Positions 8,490 through 17,292 of a stretch of DNA of 64,000 bases are shown here, piece after piece. Under the pieces are notes generated by a model. That model was not told where the DNA came from. It was given only the letters and a program-made list of their open reading frames with translations, and made no database searches. The stretch spans positions 496,001 to 560,000 of the forward strand of contig JADKDE010000003.1 of NCBI GenBank assembly GCA_016718505.1, given 5' to 3'. Numbering within the stretch: the first letter of the stretch is position 1; every line of letters starts with the position of its first letter. The position numbers and the translations under genes were made by a program. This DNA comes from Saprospiraceae bacterium. GTDB taxonomy: Bacteria; Bacteroidota; Bacteroidia; Chitinophagales; Saprospiraceae.

Positions 8490-9815
8490 ATGAAAACAAT
8501 TCTCTTCTTTATAATCACTTGCTTTTTTGTTCTTTCCTGCCACAAAGAAATGGCTCCTACACCAACTCCACCTACGAAACCTCCTTGCGAAAGACTGTGG
8601 ATTGGCACACAGCTTTGTGACACTTCACCGCTTTACAAAAATTTAATATGGTACTCATATCTTTCTGACAGAGATACAACTAGAGTTTTCTCTATCACAC
8701 CAAGGGTTTTTGGGGATAAGGTTATTTTTTCGACCCAATTTGATAAATATGACAATGATACAGATATACTCTATATAAGAGACAAATATACAGGCACCCT
8801 TCTGAAAAGACGAAAAAGCGACTGTTATAATGCTAATTTGGCTACCTCCTACAAGAATACAGACTTTTATCAAAACAACTTCGTGATAAAAGCTGGTAGT
8901 AAAGTTGAAGTCTTCGACATGACCACCTATCAAACAAAATATTGTTTCGCCCCTGAGCCAGATCATGCCTTTAACCCAGGTTTTAGTCAAATTGGCAATG
9001 CAATTTATTTAGCAGAATACAAAAAAGGGTTTGCCAATTATGATACGCTTATCCTTGTAAGATTTAATTTGGATACGGGTGAAAAAACAATCTTATCAAA
9101 AAAAGCAAAGAAAGATGGCTATAGACCAGACTTATCGACACCTTTCGCATTTGATACCAAGCCCAATGGGGATACGGTACTTTTTTTCACTTCGGTGGAA
9201 ATAAATTTTGATATCCTTGGTTCTCAAAAAACTACCCTTATCAAATACAACCTCAAAGAGAGAAGAATCGAACAAGAGACGGAAAATTTAATTAATTTAC
9301 CAAATGAGGTAGGAGGAGAAGGATATGGAAAAATCTTTGGTACTAAATGTATAGTTGCAACTGGTTCCAAGGTTATGGCATTTGACATAAATACTTTGAC
9401 AAAGTTATGGGAATTCAAACGAGATATAGTAGATGGGGTTATAAATGCTGTTATTCATTTTGAAAATACAATTATTTTTAAAACAGATTTTAATTCTCTT
9501 TACGCACTAGATGTAAATACAGGGCTATTAAAATGGAAAAGAACCGATGTCGATGCCAATATAGATCAATTTTGTGAAGTCGATGGGATTGTTTATTTTA
9601 ATTCTAACAAGATGTATGCAATTAGAGCTAGAGATGGAGTGTTATTGGGCAGGTGGTCCAATCCTGCTCCATGGATTAATGAAGATTGGATTTATGCTAA
9701 TTCTGGGTTCGACTTTAATTGGTTTATGGGCGTCATTGTAGATCCAGTAACCAAGAATATTTACACATCAGATGGAACCCGTGCTTATTGCTTCAAAAAT
9801 CCGTTGTATCCGTAG
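8490..9815 (+). CDS. Lipoprotein with PQQ-like beta-propeller repeats
   Basis: A 441-residue lipoprotein: short signal peptide with lipobox FVLSC (acylated Cys17), a Pro/Thr linker, then repeated blade motifs such as VMAFDINTLTKLWEFKRD, LYALDVNTGLLKWKRT and MYAIRARDGVLLGRW, the signature of PQQ-like/WD-type outer-membrane beta-propellers. No enzymatic residues are apparent. Probably attached to a cell-envelope membrane, with a binding or scaffolding role. It is a single gene followed by a structured intergenic element. Confidence 0.8.
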   Translation: MKTILFFIITCFFVLSCHKEMAPTPTPPTKPPCERLWIGTQLCDTSPLYKNLIWYSYLSDRDTTRVFSITPRVFGDKVIFSTQFDKYDNDTDILYIRDKYTGTLLKRRKSDCYNANLATSYKNTDFYQNNFVIKAGSKVEVFDMTTYQTKYCFAPEPDHAFNPGFSQIGNAIYLAEYKKGFANYDTLILVRFNLDTGEKTILSKKAKKDGYRPDLSTPFAFDTKPNGDTVLFFTSVEINFDILGSQKTTLIKYNLKERRIEQETENLINLPNEVGGEGYGKIFGTKCIVATGSKVMAFDINTLTKLWEFKRDIVDGVINAVIHFENTIIFKTDFNSLYALDVNTGLLKWKRTDVDANIDQFCEVDGIVYFNSNKMYAIRARDGVLLGRWSNPAPWINEDWIYANSGFDFNWFMGVIVDPVTKNIYTSDGTRAYCFKNPLYP

Positions 9816-9880
9816 CAGTGCCGTTCTGAGGAAAAAGAAATAATATTTATACCAACCAGCACCCAAGGGTACTGGCTTTT

Positions 9881-10015
9881 CCCAGCGCGTCAGCGGGTGG
9901 AGTGGTCTCGGAGCATCCTCGATGCGACGAGAGTCTCGACGAGTAGGAGAGACGGAACCCACGCAACACGCGACCCGAGTGCGTCCAAAGGACAGATCGA
10001 GGGGGACGCCCAAAA
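9881..10015 (+). repeat. Structured intergenic element, copy 1
   Basis: Shares the cores GCGGGTGGAGTGGTCTCG and GACGGAACCCACGCAACACG, and ends in GGGGGACGCCCAAA. Hairpins include GCATC-CTC-GATGC, GTCTC...GAGAC and GTCC-AAA-GGAC. The hairpin arms differ from those of other copies but remain self-complementary. Confidence 0.8.
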
Positions 10016-10108
10016 TAATATCAAGAAAAACTAGATGATTTGACACAGGAAGGAAACGGACTGCTTTCGTTATTTCCACATTAAAAGCCATATATTCAAC
10101 CTAATGAC

Positions 10109-10116
10109 TACCTTTG
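10109..10116 (+). promoter_or_regulatory. Bacteroidota -7 element upstream of the pseudouridine synthase gene
   Basis: TACCTTTG matches the TAnnTTTG consensus, 49 nt before the start codon. No clear TTTG element is seen upstream. Confidence 0.45.
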
Positions 10117-10164
10117 CTGTTCTATATCATTAATATTTAAGTCTCAGCCACGCCATCAGCCATC

Positions 10165-11022
10165 ATGACCAAATTTTACGAAAAATTCGAAAAAAAGAAG
10201 CCTGAAAAAATCATCGAAGAACCTCCTCGCAAAAGAGCTAAGTCCGTGCGCAAAGAGGCTCAACCCGAGCTAAAATTCAAGCACCACGCGAAGTACGAAG
10301 ATGGCCACAGCTTCCCTATGAGACTCAATAAATTCATAGCGCACTGCGGTATCTGTAGCCGGCGAGATGCCGTCGAATTGGTAAAAAAAGGTTCTGCTAA
10401 GGTGAATGGAAATACCATCACTGAGCCTGGCTTCGAAGTCATGGAAAATGACACGGTGCTGCTCGATGGCAAGAGAATTGAGCCCATCCAAAAAATGGTG
10501 TATATCCTCATGAACAAGCCCAAAAACGTCATCACCACGCTCAGCGATGAAAAGGCGCGTACAACCGTGATGGATATCTTGAAAAACAAGGTCAAGGAAA
10601 GGGTGTATCCCGTGGGTAGATTGGACCGCGATACGACGGGTCTCTTACTGCTGACGAATGACGGTGATTTGGCACAAAAGCTTTCGCATCCTAGCCATAA
10701 AGTAAAGAAAATATATCACGTAGTCACAGATAGACCGATAGAAGAGTCCGATTTGGCGGCGATAAAAAAAGGTTTTGACCTGGAAGATGGTCCCGTAAAA
10801 CCTGATAGGGCCTATATCATAGAGGGTTCGCAAGGGTATGAAATAGGGATCGAGATCCACGAAGGGCGCAATCGCGTCGTCCGTAGGATTTTTGAACACT
10901 TCAAATATAAGGTCGTCCGACTGGATCGCGTGATGTATGCAGGGCTTACAAAAAAAGACATCCCAAGGGGTTGGTTTAGAAACCTTACGCCGAAGGAGGT
11001 GATATTTTTAAAGCATTTTTAA
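10165..11022 (+). CDS. rluB: rRNA large-subunit pseudouridine synthase, RluB/RsuA family
   Basis: A 285-residue protein. A Lys/Arg-rich leader (residues 1-50) precedes an S4 RNA-binding domain (MRLNKFIAHCGICSRRDAVELV, about 52-110) and a RsuA/RluB/E/F catalytic domain with the GRLDRDTTGLLLLTNDG motif. The catalytic Asp is about residue 154. The EGRNRVVRRIFEHF motif follows. The family converts a uridine in 23S (RluB) or 16S (RsuA) rRNA to pseudouridine; the RluB assignment is by similarity. DHFR follows after 14 nt, probably in one operon. Confidence 0.85.
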   Translation: MTKFYEKFEKKKPEKIIEEPPRKRAKSVRKEAQPELKFKHHAKYEDGHSFPMRLNKFIAHCGICSRRDAVELVKKGSAKVNGNTITEPGFEVMENDTVLLDGKRIEPIQKMVYILMNKPKNVITTLSDEKARTTVMDILKNKVKERVYPVGRLDRDTTGLLLLTNDGDLAQKLSHPSHKVKKIYHVVTDRPIEESDLAAIKKGFDLEDGPVKPDRAYIIEGSQGYEIGIEIHEGRNRVVRRIFEHFKYKVVRLDRVMYAGLTKKDIPRGWFRNLTPKEVIFLKHF

Positions 11023-11036
11023 TTTATAAGAACTCC

Positions 11037-11534
11037 ATGAGGATTTCTGCCATTGCAGCCATAGATCAAAGAGGGGTCTTGGGAAAAAATAATACCATAC
11101 CTTGGCATTTGCCCGCAGACTTAAAGTATTTTAAAAAAATAACGCTAAATCACGCCGTGGTCATGGGATCAAAAACCTATGCATCCATAGGCAAACCACT
11201 ACCCCATCGCACGAATATCATCTTGAGCAAAAATCCAAAGTATTCTGCTGAGGGCTGCTTGGTATTTTCTAGTCCAAAAGAAAGCATTGATTACGCTAAA
11301 AATCATGGTATAGAGGAGTTTTTCGTGATTGGTGGGGCTCAAATATTCAAAGCTTTTTGGCCCAGTATCACCAAAATATATCTCACCAAAATAGACACCA
11401 TCGTAGAAGGCGGAGACACTTGGTTTCCATCTTTGGGTTCAGAATGGACATTGACAAATTCGGACTGTTTCACGGCTGATGAAAAAAATCCCTACGATTA
11501 TTGCTTTTGTGAATACATAAAGCATAATGGGTAG
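11037..11534 (+). CDS. folA: Dihydrofolate reductase
   Basis: A 165-residue enzyme of normal length. Motifs: IAAIDQRGVLGKNNTIPWHLPADLKYFK (substrate loop with catalytic Asp in PADLKYFK), VVMGSKTYASIGKPLPHRTNIILS (NADPH site) and FFVIGGAQIF. It reduces dihydrofolate to tetrahydrofolate with NADPH. Its end overlaps the following transporter gene by 8 nt. Confidence 0.95.
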   Translation: MRISAIAAIDQRGVLGKNNTIPWHLPADLKYFKKITLNHAVVMGSKTYASIGKPLPHRTNIILSKNPKYSAEGCLVFSSPKESIDYAKNHGIEEFFVIGGAQIFKAFWPSITKIYLTKIDTIVEGGDTWFPSLGSEWTLTNSDCFTADEKNPYDYCFCEYIKHNG

Positions 11535-12498
11535 TCCGATAAAACCCAAAGACAAGCTTTTTCTAGCCCATAGCCTTCTGGCCATGGTAGCCTTGTTCTA
11601 TGGAGCCAATTATAGCATTGCGAGCATCATATTAAAAGAGACGAGTTTGCCTCCAGCTGGATTTATCCTTGTAAGAGTAGGTATCGCGCTGGTATTATTT
11701 ATCCTGACAGCGCTGATATTCGTTAGGGAGACCATTCAGTCCAAAGACCTCCTGAGGGTATTTTTGTGTGCGATTTTTGGCGTCGCCTTTAATCAATTGA
11801 CCTTTTTTGAGGGTTTGCTGCGCACATCAAATATCCACGCTGCCTTGCTGATGACAGCCACGCCATTGCTGGTATTGGTGTTTGCTTTGGTATTCAAACA
11901 AGAGAATTGGTCCAAATATAAATTTGCAGGGATTTTGATTGGTATGTCCGGTGCCGTTCTCCTGATTTCTAATGCTCAGTCGCAAGGACAAACATCCAGC
12001 ATCATAGGAGATCTATTCATTTTCGTCAATGCGAGCTCATTCGCACTCTATTTGGTACTCGTGAGGAGATTGATGGCAAAATATCACCCCATTACCATCA
12101 CAGCATATACATTTGCCTTTGGGTTCCTATTGGTTTTGCCTTTTGGGTACCAACAATGTATGGACACGGATTGGTCGGCCTTCACGCATAAGCACTGGTT
12201 GAGCTTGGGATTTGTGGTATTGGCTAGTACATACCTAGCCTATTTGTTCAATAATGTGGCGATTCGGCTTACATCTTCTACGGTGGTGAGCTCTTATATT
12301 TACTTCCAACCCTTGATAGCGGGCTTTATCTCGATTTATTTTTTTGGAGAATCCCTTGAAATGTACCATATTTTAAGCATGGTTTTGATTTTTTGGGGCG
12401 TTTATTTGGTTTCTTTTTATGCTAAAAAAAAGGGAGTAAAAGCCAAAATCGATCAAAATCAAGAAGTTTTAGAATCTATACCCTATCAGGAATCATAA
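11527..12498 (+). CDS. EamA/DMT-family drug/metabolite transporter
   Basis: A 323-residue inner-membrane protein with about ten hydrophobic helices in two EamA repeats (residues about 15-150 and 165-300), including the typical FxEGLLRTSNIHAALLMTATPLLV segment. Substrate cannot be deduced. It overlaps folA by 8 nt, implying translational coupling. The last 25 residues are charged and cytoplasmic. Confidence 0.88.
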   Translation: MGSPIKPKDKLFLAHSLLAMVALFYGANYSIASIILKETSLPPAGFILVRVGIALVLFILTALIFVRETIQSKDLLRVFLCAIFGVAFNQLTFFEGLLRTSNIHAALLMTATPLLVLVFALVFKQENWSKYKFAGILIGMSGAVLLISNAQSQGQTSSIIGDLFIFVNASSFALYLVLVRRLMAKYHPITITAYTFAFGFLLVLPFGYQQCMDTDWSAFTHKHWLSLGFVVLASTYLAYLFNNVAIRLTSSTVVSSYIYFQPLIAGFISIYFFGESLEMYHILSMVLIFWGVYLVSFYAKKKGVKAKIDQNQEVLESIPYQES

Positions 12499-12722
12499 TT
12501 CATTAACTATTGGTTTCTAATAGATTAAATGTAATTCAAATCCTTATACGAACAAATCATTTTTTTAATCCACTGAATATCAGCCATATATAAGCATTAT
12601 AATTTTGTTTAATACGAAATAAATTTTTGTTTTTTTTCAAAAAAACTTGCTTTAAAATGATACGAGTTATGCGCAAAGGTTTGTACTTTTACCAGCGTAA
12701 AACAATATTTAACCCAAGATGC

Positions 12723-14138
12723 ATGGAAAATAGTCATCACTCAAATAGTGTCATGAGAACACTGGCAAAGGAGTACGAAACCATGGTAACTCAGGGAGAT
12801 GCCACCATTTTGACAGAAGATGCTTATCATCAGTTAATAACTTATTACGAAAGTGAGTTGTTATTTGAAAGAGCTTTAGATATAGCCGATAAGGCCATGG
12901 AAGTATATTCCTTTACACCCGAATTTTTCATCAGAAAGGCAGACATTTTGCTTTCTTTGAAATTAGGGGATGAAGCGCTCGATCAGCTGATAAAAGCAGA
13001 GGGAATCGCCCCGTCGGAGATACATATATCCCTTGTCAAAGCTAAAACGTTAGCATTTCTGAATAGACAAGAAGAAGCGAAACAAATCCTAGGAGACCTC
13101 AAGTCTTACAATGATGCCGAGGTGTTGGCGGATGTCTTTATCGTGGAAGGATATATTCATCAATTGAACAAAGACTACGAGTCAATGCTCGAAAGTTTGG
13201 TCATTGCCTTGAAAAAATGTCCGACCAAGAGTTATGCTTTAGAATCCTTGTGGATCGCTACTGAAGTTTGCCGCAAATTCAAAGAATGTGCTGAATTGAT
13301 GACCTTTGTCATCAACAACGATCCTTACAATTATCAGGCTTGGTATTATCTCGGCCATTGCTATTCCTTTATGTGTGAATACGAAATGGCGGTGGATGCG
13401 TACGAATATTCATTTATCATCAACGAAAAATTTGAATCGGCATACAAAGATTGTGCAGATTTGTGCTCAGAATTGAAAAAATATTCAAAAGCCATCAAAT
13501 TTTATAAAGAAGCCATCGACACATTTGGTCCAGATGCAGAATATTATTTCGACATAGCCTTTTGCTTATACCAAACTAAGAAATACAAGGACGCCAAGCG
13601 ATATTTTATCAAATCCTTAAAATTGGATCCTTACAACGACGAGGGATTCTATTATTTCGGACTTTGCCTCGCACACGAAAAAAGGTGGAATAGCGCCATC
13701 AATGCCTTGATGAGAGCCATTGATTTGGATGAAATGCGCGAAGAATATTACGCTAGTTTGGCCGATATCTACCTCAAATTGGGAGACAAGGCCAAGACAG
13801 AACAATATTTTCAAATGGCCATCGAATGTGGTCCTGAACAATCGCAAATTTGGTTGGCTTATGCCAGATTCCTAGTAAGTGAAAATAGGCTAAAAGAAGC
13901 CATGAAAATATTGAAGGAAGCGGATGATTTCTCAGTGGGTGCGGATTTGCTCTACGGAATGGCGGCTTGCCTATACCTCAAAGGTAAAAACAAAAAAGCA
14001 CTGGATATGATGGCAGAAGCCCTCTTGGAGGATTTCAATTCTTACAAAATCATGTTTGATTTTGTGCCTACACTCCAAAAAGATCCCGAAGTAAAATCAA
14101 TGATCGCTTACTACAGATCTGAATTAAATCTTTTATAA
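12723..14138 (+). CDS. Tetratricopeptide repeat protein
   Basis: From the ATG at 12723 this is 471 residues; a longer frame opens at 12627 but begins with non-conserved sequence. At least eight TPR motifs are visible, for example YQAWYYLGHCYSFMCEYEMA, AEYYFDIAFCLYQTKKYKDA and DEGFYYFGLCLAHEKRWNSA. No signal peptide or membrane helix from this start, so it is likely a cytosolic scaffold. Similar single-copy TPR proteins are widespread in Bacteroidota without known function. Confidence 0.85.
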   Translation: MENSHHSNSVMRTLAKEYETMVTQGDATILTEDAYHQLITYYESELLFERALDIADKAMEVYSFTPEFFIRKADILLSLKLGDEALDQLIKAEGIAPSEIHISLVKAKTLAFLNRQEEAKQILGDLKSYNDAEVLADVFIVEGYIHQLNKDYESMLESLVIALKKCPTKSYALESLWIATEVCRKFKECAELMTFVINNDPYNYQAWYYLGHCYSFMCEYEMAVDAYEYSFIINEKFESAYKDCADLCSELKKYSKAIKFYKEAIDTFGPDAEYYFDIAFCLYQTKKYKDAKRYFIKSLKLDPYNDEGFYYFGLCLAHEKRWNSAINALMRAIDLDEMREEYYASLADIYLKLGDKAKTEQYFQMAIECGPEQSQIWLAYARFLVSENRLKEAMKILKEADDFSVGADLLYGMAACLYLKGKNKKALDMMAEALLEDFNSYKIMFDFVPTLQKDPEVKSMIAYYRSELNLL

Positions 14139-14161
14139 CGTAAAACAATAATATAATCCCG

Positions 14162-14194
14162 AGGCATTTAGACGCAAGTTTAAGTGCCTTTTTT
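14162..14194 (+). terminator. Terminator between convergent genes
   Basis: Stem AGGCATTTA/TAAGTGCCT with a 10-nt loop, followed by T6. It lies between the TPR gene and the convergent epimerase gene and could serve the former. Confidence 0.75.
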
Positions 14195-14196
14195 GT

Positions 14197-14622
14197 TTAT
14201 TCTTCTAGAACGTCCTGGCAGAGTTCTATCAATACCCCATCTACAGACTTAGGGTGCACGAAACAGACCCACTTGTTGTCTGCACCCCGCTTTGGCTTAT
14301 CATTGATCAGTTTAAAACCTTGCTCCTTCAGATACTCCATAGATTTTATGATGTCCTTAACCGCGAATGCAATGTGGTGCACCCCTGGCCCTCTATGGTT
14401 GATAAATTTATTGACAGGAGAGTCCTCTTCGGTCGCACATACCAATTCTATTTTGCTCTCGCCTACTTGAAAAAAGGAAGTAATCACAGACTCGCTATCA
14501 ACGGTCTCCATCTTATATGGTACAATACCCAATAGTTTGGTATAGAGATCATTGGCCGCGTCAATATCCTTAACGGCGATACCGATATGTTCGATTTTTT
14601 CTATGAATGGATCTTGGGACAT
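14197..14622 (-). CDS. mce: Methylmalonyl-CoA epimerase
   Basis: A 141-residue VOC-superfamily protein with paired beta-alpha-beta-beta-beta modules. Metal ligands are seen as the His of HIGIAV, the Glu of IELVCA, the His of HHIAFAV and the Glu of LIELCQ. The GPGVHHIAF and KRGADNKWVCFVHPKSVDGVLIELCQ stretches are diagnostic. It interconverts R- and S-methylmalonyl-CoA in propionate metabolism. Its start overlaps the stop of the upstream regulator by one base, so the two are likely co-transcribed. Confidence 0.92.
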   Translation of the reverse strand: MSQDPFIEKIEHIGIAVKDIDAANDLYTKLLGIVPYKMETVDSESVITSFFQVGESKIELVCATEEDSPVNKFINHRGPGVHHIAFAVKDIIKSMEYLKEQGFKLINDKPKRGADNKWVCFVHPKSVDGVLIELCQDVLEE

Positions 14623-15470
14623 TATTTGATGGAAACTGAATTTTCAACCAATTTTCTCAAAGTATCGGAGAGGTTGTTGATAATATTTGCTTGCTCGGAT
14701 ATTTTTTGGCGGAGGATTTCCATTTCTTCCATTTGGCTAGGTGCTGATGGTGCATTGGTCACAGAATGGTCAAAATGTCTAAGTACAGACCGAACGTACC
14801 AAAGTTCTTGGATTTCACCTTTATGAACCCTTATGGGCTTATAGAAATCATTGTCAGAACGCAGTACCAATTGATTATGTCTTTGAAATTGGTTCGAAAT
14901 CCTTTTGACGAACAAATCATTCATCGTGACTACTACATACACGTGATCATCCTTAACGTGCAAAAACTGCGAAGGCTCCACGTAGCTACAAATCAATTTG
15001 TCCTTGCTGAATAGCGTGGGTTCCATGCTATCTCCTGCGACATCAAATGACCTGAAGCTTCCATTTTGGTACAATAAATCTGGCAAACTATAACTATCCA
15101 GTTCCTTTAAAAACTCTTGATTCAACCGTTCCGCTGGATAACCCGCTTGGGCTGGATAGGGTACATGGCAGATCCTTTCATTGTTGAGATTGTCGGTTAT
15201 TACACTCAGTATCTTTAAGTTCTGGAGATTATCATTCTCCATCAATACTGTACCTTCACCTGACAAGATAAAGACGGGATTGAAATTAAATTTTTGGACA
15301 CATTCCCTAAATAATTTCATGGGCAAATCTCGATTACCCTTGTAGATTTCATTCAGCGACTGGGGTGAAAAATTAAGCAATTGGGCCATGTGTCGAATAG
15401 ACCTGATACGATTTTCTCGTTTCAGCGCCTCTATACACAATGCGAATCTTTCTGAAATGGTCTTCCCCAT
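14622..15470 (-). CDS. XRE-S24 (LexA/CI-like) self-cleavable transcriptional regulator
   Basis: A 282-residue protein. An N-terminal helix-turn-helix (about residues 20-75: SIRHMAQLLNFSPQSLNEIYKG) is followed by a linker and an S24-type domain with Ala109-Gly110 in YPAQAGYP as the putative cleavage site, Ser148 in FDVAGDSMEP and Lys189 in LFVKRI as the Ser-Lys dyad. A C-terminal coiled coil (QKISEQANIINNLSDTL) suggests oligomerisation. The arrangement matches phage CI/LexA-type repressors cleaved under stress. It is coupled to mce, which looks metabolically unrelated. Two direct repeats upstream may be its operator. Confidence 0.85.
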   Translation of the reverse strand: MGKTISERFALCIEALKRENRIRSIRHMAQLLNFSPQSLNEIYKGNRDLPMKLFRECVQKFNFNPVFILSGEGTVLMENDNLQNLKILSVITDNLNNERICHVPYPAQAGYPAERLNQEFLKELDSYSLPDLLYQNGSFRSFDVAGDSMEPTLFSKDKLICSYVEPSQFLHVKDDHVYVVVTMNDLFVKRISNQFQRHNQLVLRSDNDFYKPIRVHKGEIQELWYVRSVLRHFDHSVTNAPSAPSQMEEMEILRQKISEQANIINNLSDTLRKLVENSVSIK

Positions 15471-15504
15471 TTTAACCCAATATAATTAAATTTTCCGTCT
15501 TAGA

Positions 15505-15581
15505 ATTTCCATATTTCTTGCAAATATATATAATTTATTTTTAATATGAAATAAAATTTTAATATTTCCATTATTCTTGCA
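15505..15581. promoter_or_regulatory. Pair of 18-bp direct repeats, candidate operator
   Basis: ATTTCCATATTTCTTGCA (15505-15522) and ATTTCCATTATTCTTGCA (15564-15581) match at 16 of 18 positions, with starts 59 bp apart. They lie in the divergent region between the XRE-S24 regulator and the oxygenase gene. The first overlaps a minus-strand TATATTTG (15521-15528) that could be the regulator promoter, so autorepression is plausible. Confidence 0.5.
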
Positions 15582-15688
15582 CCTTTCCCAACTTTTCTCT
15601 ATTGCGTACTCGCACCACAGTTTTTGTGAAAACATATTTATATATAAGTACTTTAAAATTTGGTTTAATAATTATTTTGAAAATTGGT

Positions 15689-15720
15689 TTTGTAATTACC
15701 AAATATTATCATTAATTTTG
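15689..15720 (+). promoter_or_regulatory. Bacteroidota promoter of the oxygenase gene
   Basis: TTTG (15689-15692), a 20-nt spacer, then TAATTTTG (15713-15720), matching the -33/-7 consensus. The start codon is 40 nt downstream. Confidence 0.65.
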
Positions 15721-15760
15721 TGAGACATTTTTTATTTTTTATTCCAAATTTTTCCCCATC

Positions 15761-16714
15761 ATGAGTAAAAGAGCCATTCCATTAGTAAATTTATCCAAAT
15801 TCATCGCTGGATCAGATGCCGATAAAGCTGATTTCGTCTCCCAACTAGGCAATGCCTTTCACACAGTAGGTTTCGTAGGTGTTATAAATCACGGCATTCC
15901 AAAAGCTTTGATTAATACCTTTTACGACCAATCAAAAAGTTTCTTCAATCGCCCTCTCGATGAAAAACTAAAATATCAAGTAGCTGGTGGTGCCGGCCAG
16001 AGAGGCTACACTTCATTTGGTACCGAACACGCCAAACAATCCACCGCTGGAGATTTAAAAGAGTTTTTCCAATTCGGTCAGGAAGTCACCGATGGAGATC
16101 CGATTAAGTCCATGTATCCTGAAAATGTGGTGGTCCACGACCAAAAAGAATTTACAGAAAGCGGTCAAGAGCTTTATAGACAATTTGAATTAGCAGGTAA
16201 AAATTTATTACAAGCCATCGCCTTGTTTTTGAACCTCGACAAGCACTATTTTGATACCCGCATTCACAATGGTAATAGCATCCTTAGGGCAATCCACTAC
16301 CCTCCCATTACCTCTGAGCCCAATTCTGCCATACGTGCAGAACAGCACGAGGATATTAATCTCATCACACTCCTAGTTGGAGCATCCGCTGGCGGACTTC
16401 AGATTCTTACTTCTGAAAACGAATGGATGAACGTTGTGCCAGAAGGCGAAGAGATCGTGATAAATGTGGGTGACATGCTACAAAGATTGACCAATAATTA
16501 CCTAAAATCAACCACGCATCGAGTTGTCAATCCACCAAGAGAAGAATGGCATGTCCCAAGGCTTTCGATCCCCTTCTTCCTACACCCAAAGGCGGATGTG
16601 GACTTGACTTGCCTTCCTAGTTGCGTCTCAGATGCCCATCCACTTCAGTACGAGTCCATCACAGCGGGCAATTATCTTAATGAAAGGCTGCGAGAAATCG
16701 GTTTGATGAAATAA
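15761..16714 (+). CDS. Fe(II)/2-oxoglutarate dioxygenase, isopenicillin N synthase-like family
   Basis: A 317-residue enzyme. The N-terminal DIOX_N region contains VGFVGVINHGIP. The 2OG-Fe(II) oxygenase core carries the iron facial triad His196-x-Asp198 (EQHEDINLITLL) and His253 (STTHRVVNP), plus 2OG-binding Arg267 (PRLSIPFF). It has the size and order of non-haem IPNS-like/gibberellin-type oxygenases. Substrate unknown; in bacteria such enzymes are often general metabolic or ethylene/cephalosporin-like oxygenases, none of which is indicated here. Confidence 0.88.
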   Translation: MSKRAIPLVNLSKFIAGSDADKADFVSQLGNAFHTVGFVGVINHGIPKALINTFYDQSKSFFNRPLDEKLKYQVAGGAGQRGYTSFGTEHAKQSTAGDLKEFFQFGQEVTDGDPIKSMYPENVVVHDQKEFTESGQELYRQFELAGKNLLQAIALFLNLDKHYFDTRIHNGNSILRAIHYPPITSEPNSAIRAEQHEDINLITLLVGASAGGLQILTSENEWMNVVPEGEEIVINVGDMLQRLTNNYLKSTTHRVVNPPREEWHVPRLSIPFFLHPKADVDLTCLPSCVSDAHPLQYESITAGNYLNERLREIGLMK

Positions 16715-16740
16715 ATAGGGTATTCTATAAACTTTTTAAG

Positions 16741-16748
16741 TATCTTTG
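16741..16748 (+). promoter_or_regulatory. -7 element for the tat cluster
   Basis: TATCTTTG, 18 nt before the ATG of the first TatA-like gene; it would give a very short leader. Confidence 0.5.
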
Positions 16749-16766
16749 TTGTCTAAATTGGCATCA

Positions 16767-17012
16767 ATGATATGGTTGTTTTTTGACGTCGGCGGAGGTG
16801 AAATAATGCTTATTGCATTGGTCGTCCTCTTATTCTTTGGTGGCAAAAGATTGCCTGAACTGATGAAAGGTCTCGGCAAGGGCATTCGTGAGTTCAACAC
16901 AGCCAAAGCACACGTAGAGCAAGAAATTCGCGATGGCATCAAATCCACAGAAGACAGCTTAAAAGTCGATGAAGAGCCGTCTTCCACTTCCAATCACCAA
17001 CAAATCATCTAA
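16767..17012 (+). CDS. TatA/TatE-family twin-arginine translocase subunit
   Basis: An 81-residue protein from the ATG at 16767; an upstream TTG at 16746 overlaps the likely promoter. A short N-terminal segment leads into one membrane helix (EIMLIALVVLLFFGGKRLPEL), the FGG hinge and the amphipathic helix LMKGLGKGIREFNTA, then a charged tail. It forms the pore or scaffold for folded proteins with RR signals. First of three Tat-like genes in a row; no TatC is present in this window. Confidence 0.9.
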   Translation: MIWLFFDVGGGEIMLIALVVLLFFGGKRLPELMKGLGKGIREFNTAKAHVEQEIRDGIKSTEDSLKVDEEPSSTSNHQQII

Positions 17013-17015
17013 TCA

Positions 17016-17108
17016 ATGGGAGGTTATCAATGGGTAATATTATTGATTTTGCTTGTTGTCATTTTTGGTGGCAAAGGGCTCAATTCACTGTTTAAAAAGA
17101 AGCAATAA
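17016..17108 (+). CDS. 30-residue mini TatA-like protein
   Basis: Starts 3 nt after the preceding gene and ends 2 nt before the next. The translation MGGYQWVILLILLVVIFGGK continues GLNSLFKKKQ. It has the TatA transmembrane helix and FGGK hinge, but the amphipathic helix is replaced by a six-residue basic tail. Its placement between two clear tatA genes on the same strand, tight spacing and clean start and stop argue for a real gene or a precisely truncated tatA copy. Function unknown; it could modulate TatA assembly. Confidence 0.65.
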   Translation: MGGYQWVILLILLVVIFGGKGLNSLFKKKQ

Positions 17109-17110
17109 TT

Positions 17111-17284
17111 ATGGAAAATGTTTTTTTTCTTATGTTCGGACCTCAAGAATGGATCATCATTTTGATCATCGTACTTTTGTTATTTGGCGGTTCTAAAATA
17201 CCTCAACTGATGAAAGGGCTTGGACAAGGCGTCAAGGAGTTCAACAACGCTAAAAAAGGAGTAGAAGAAGAAACCAAGCAATAG
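17111..17284 (+). CDS. tatA: TatA/TatE-family twin-arginine translocase subunit
   Basis: A 57-residue protein: polar start with FGPQEW, transmembrane helix IIILIIVLLLFGGSKIPQL, then amphipathic helix MKGLGQGVKEFNNAKKGVEEE. It has the length and pattern of canonical TatA. Third member of the cluster; a structured intergenic element follows immediately. Confidence 0.9.
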   Translation: MENVFFLMFGPQEWIIILIIVLLLFGGSKIPQLMKGLGQGVKEFNNAKKGVEEETKQ

Positions 17285-17292
17285 TCTTGATT

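Noticed and set aside
1..8500. CRISPR array suggested by regularly spaced repeats
   Set aside because: Units are 137 bp with variable, palindromic, non-unique spacers, and no cas gene is present.
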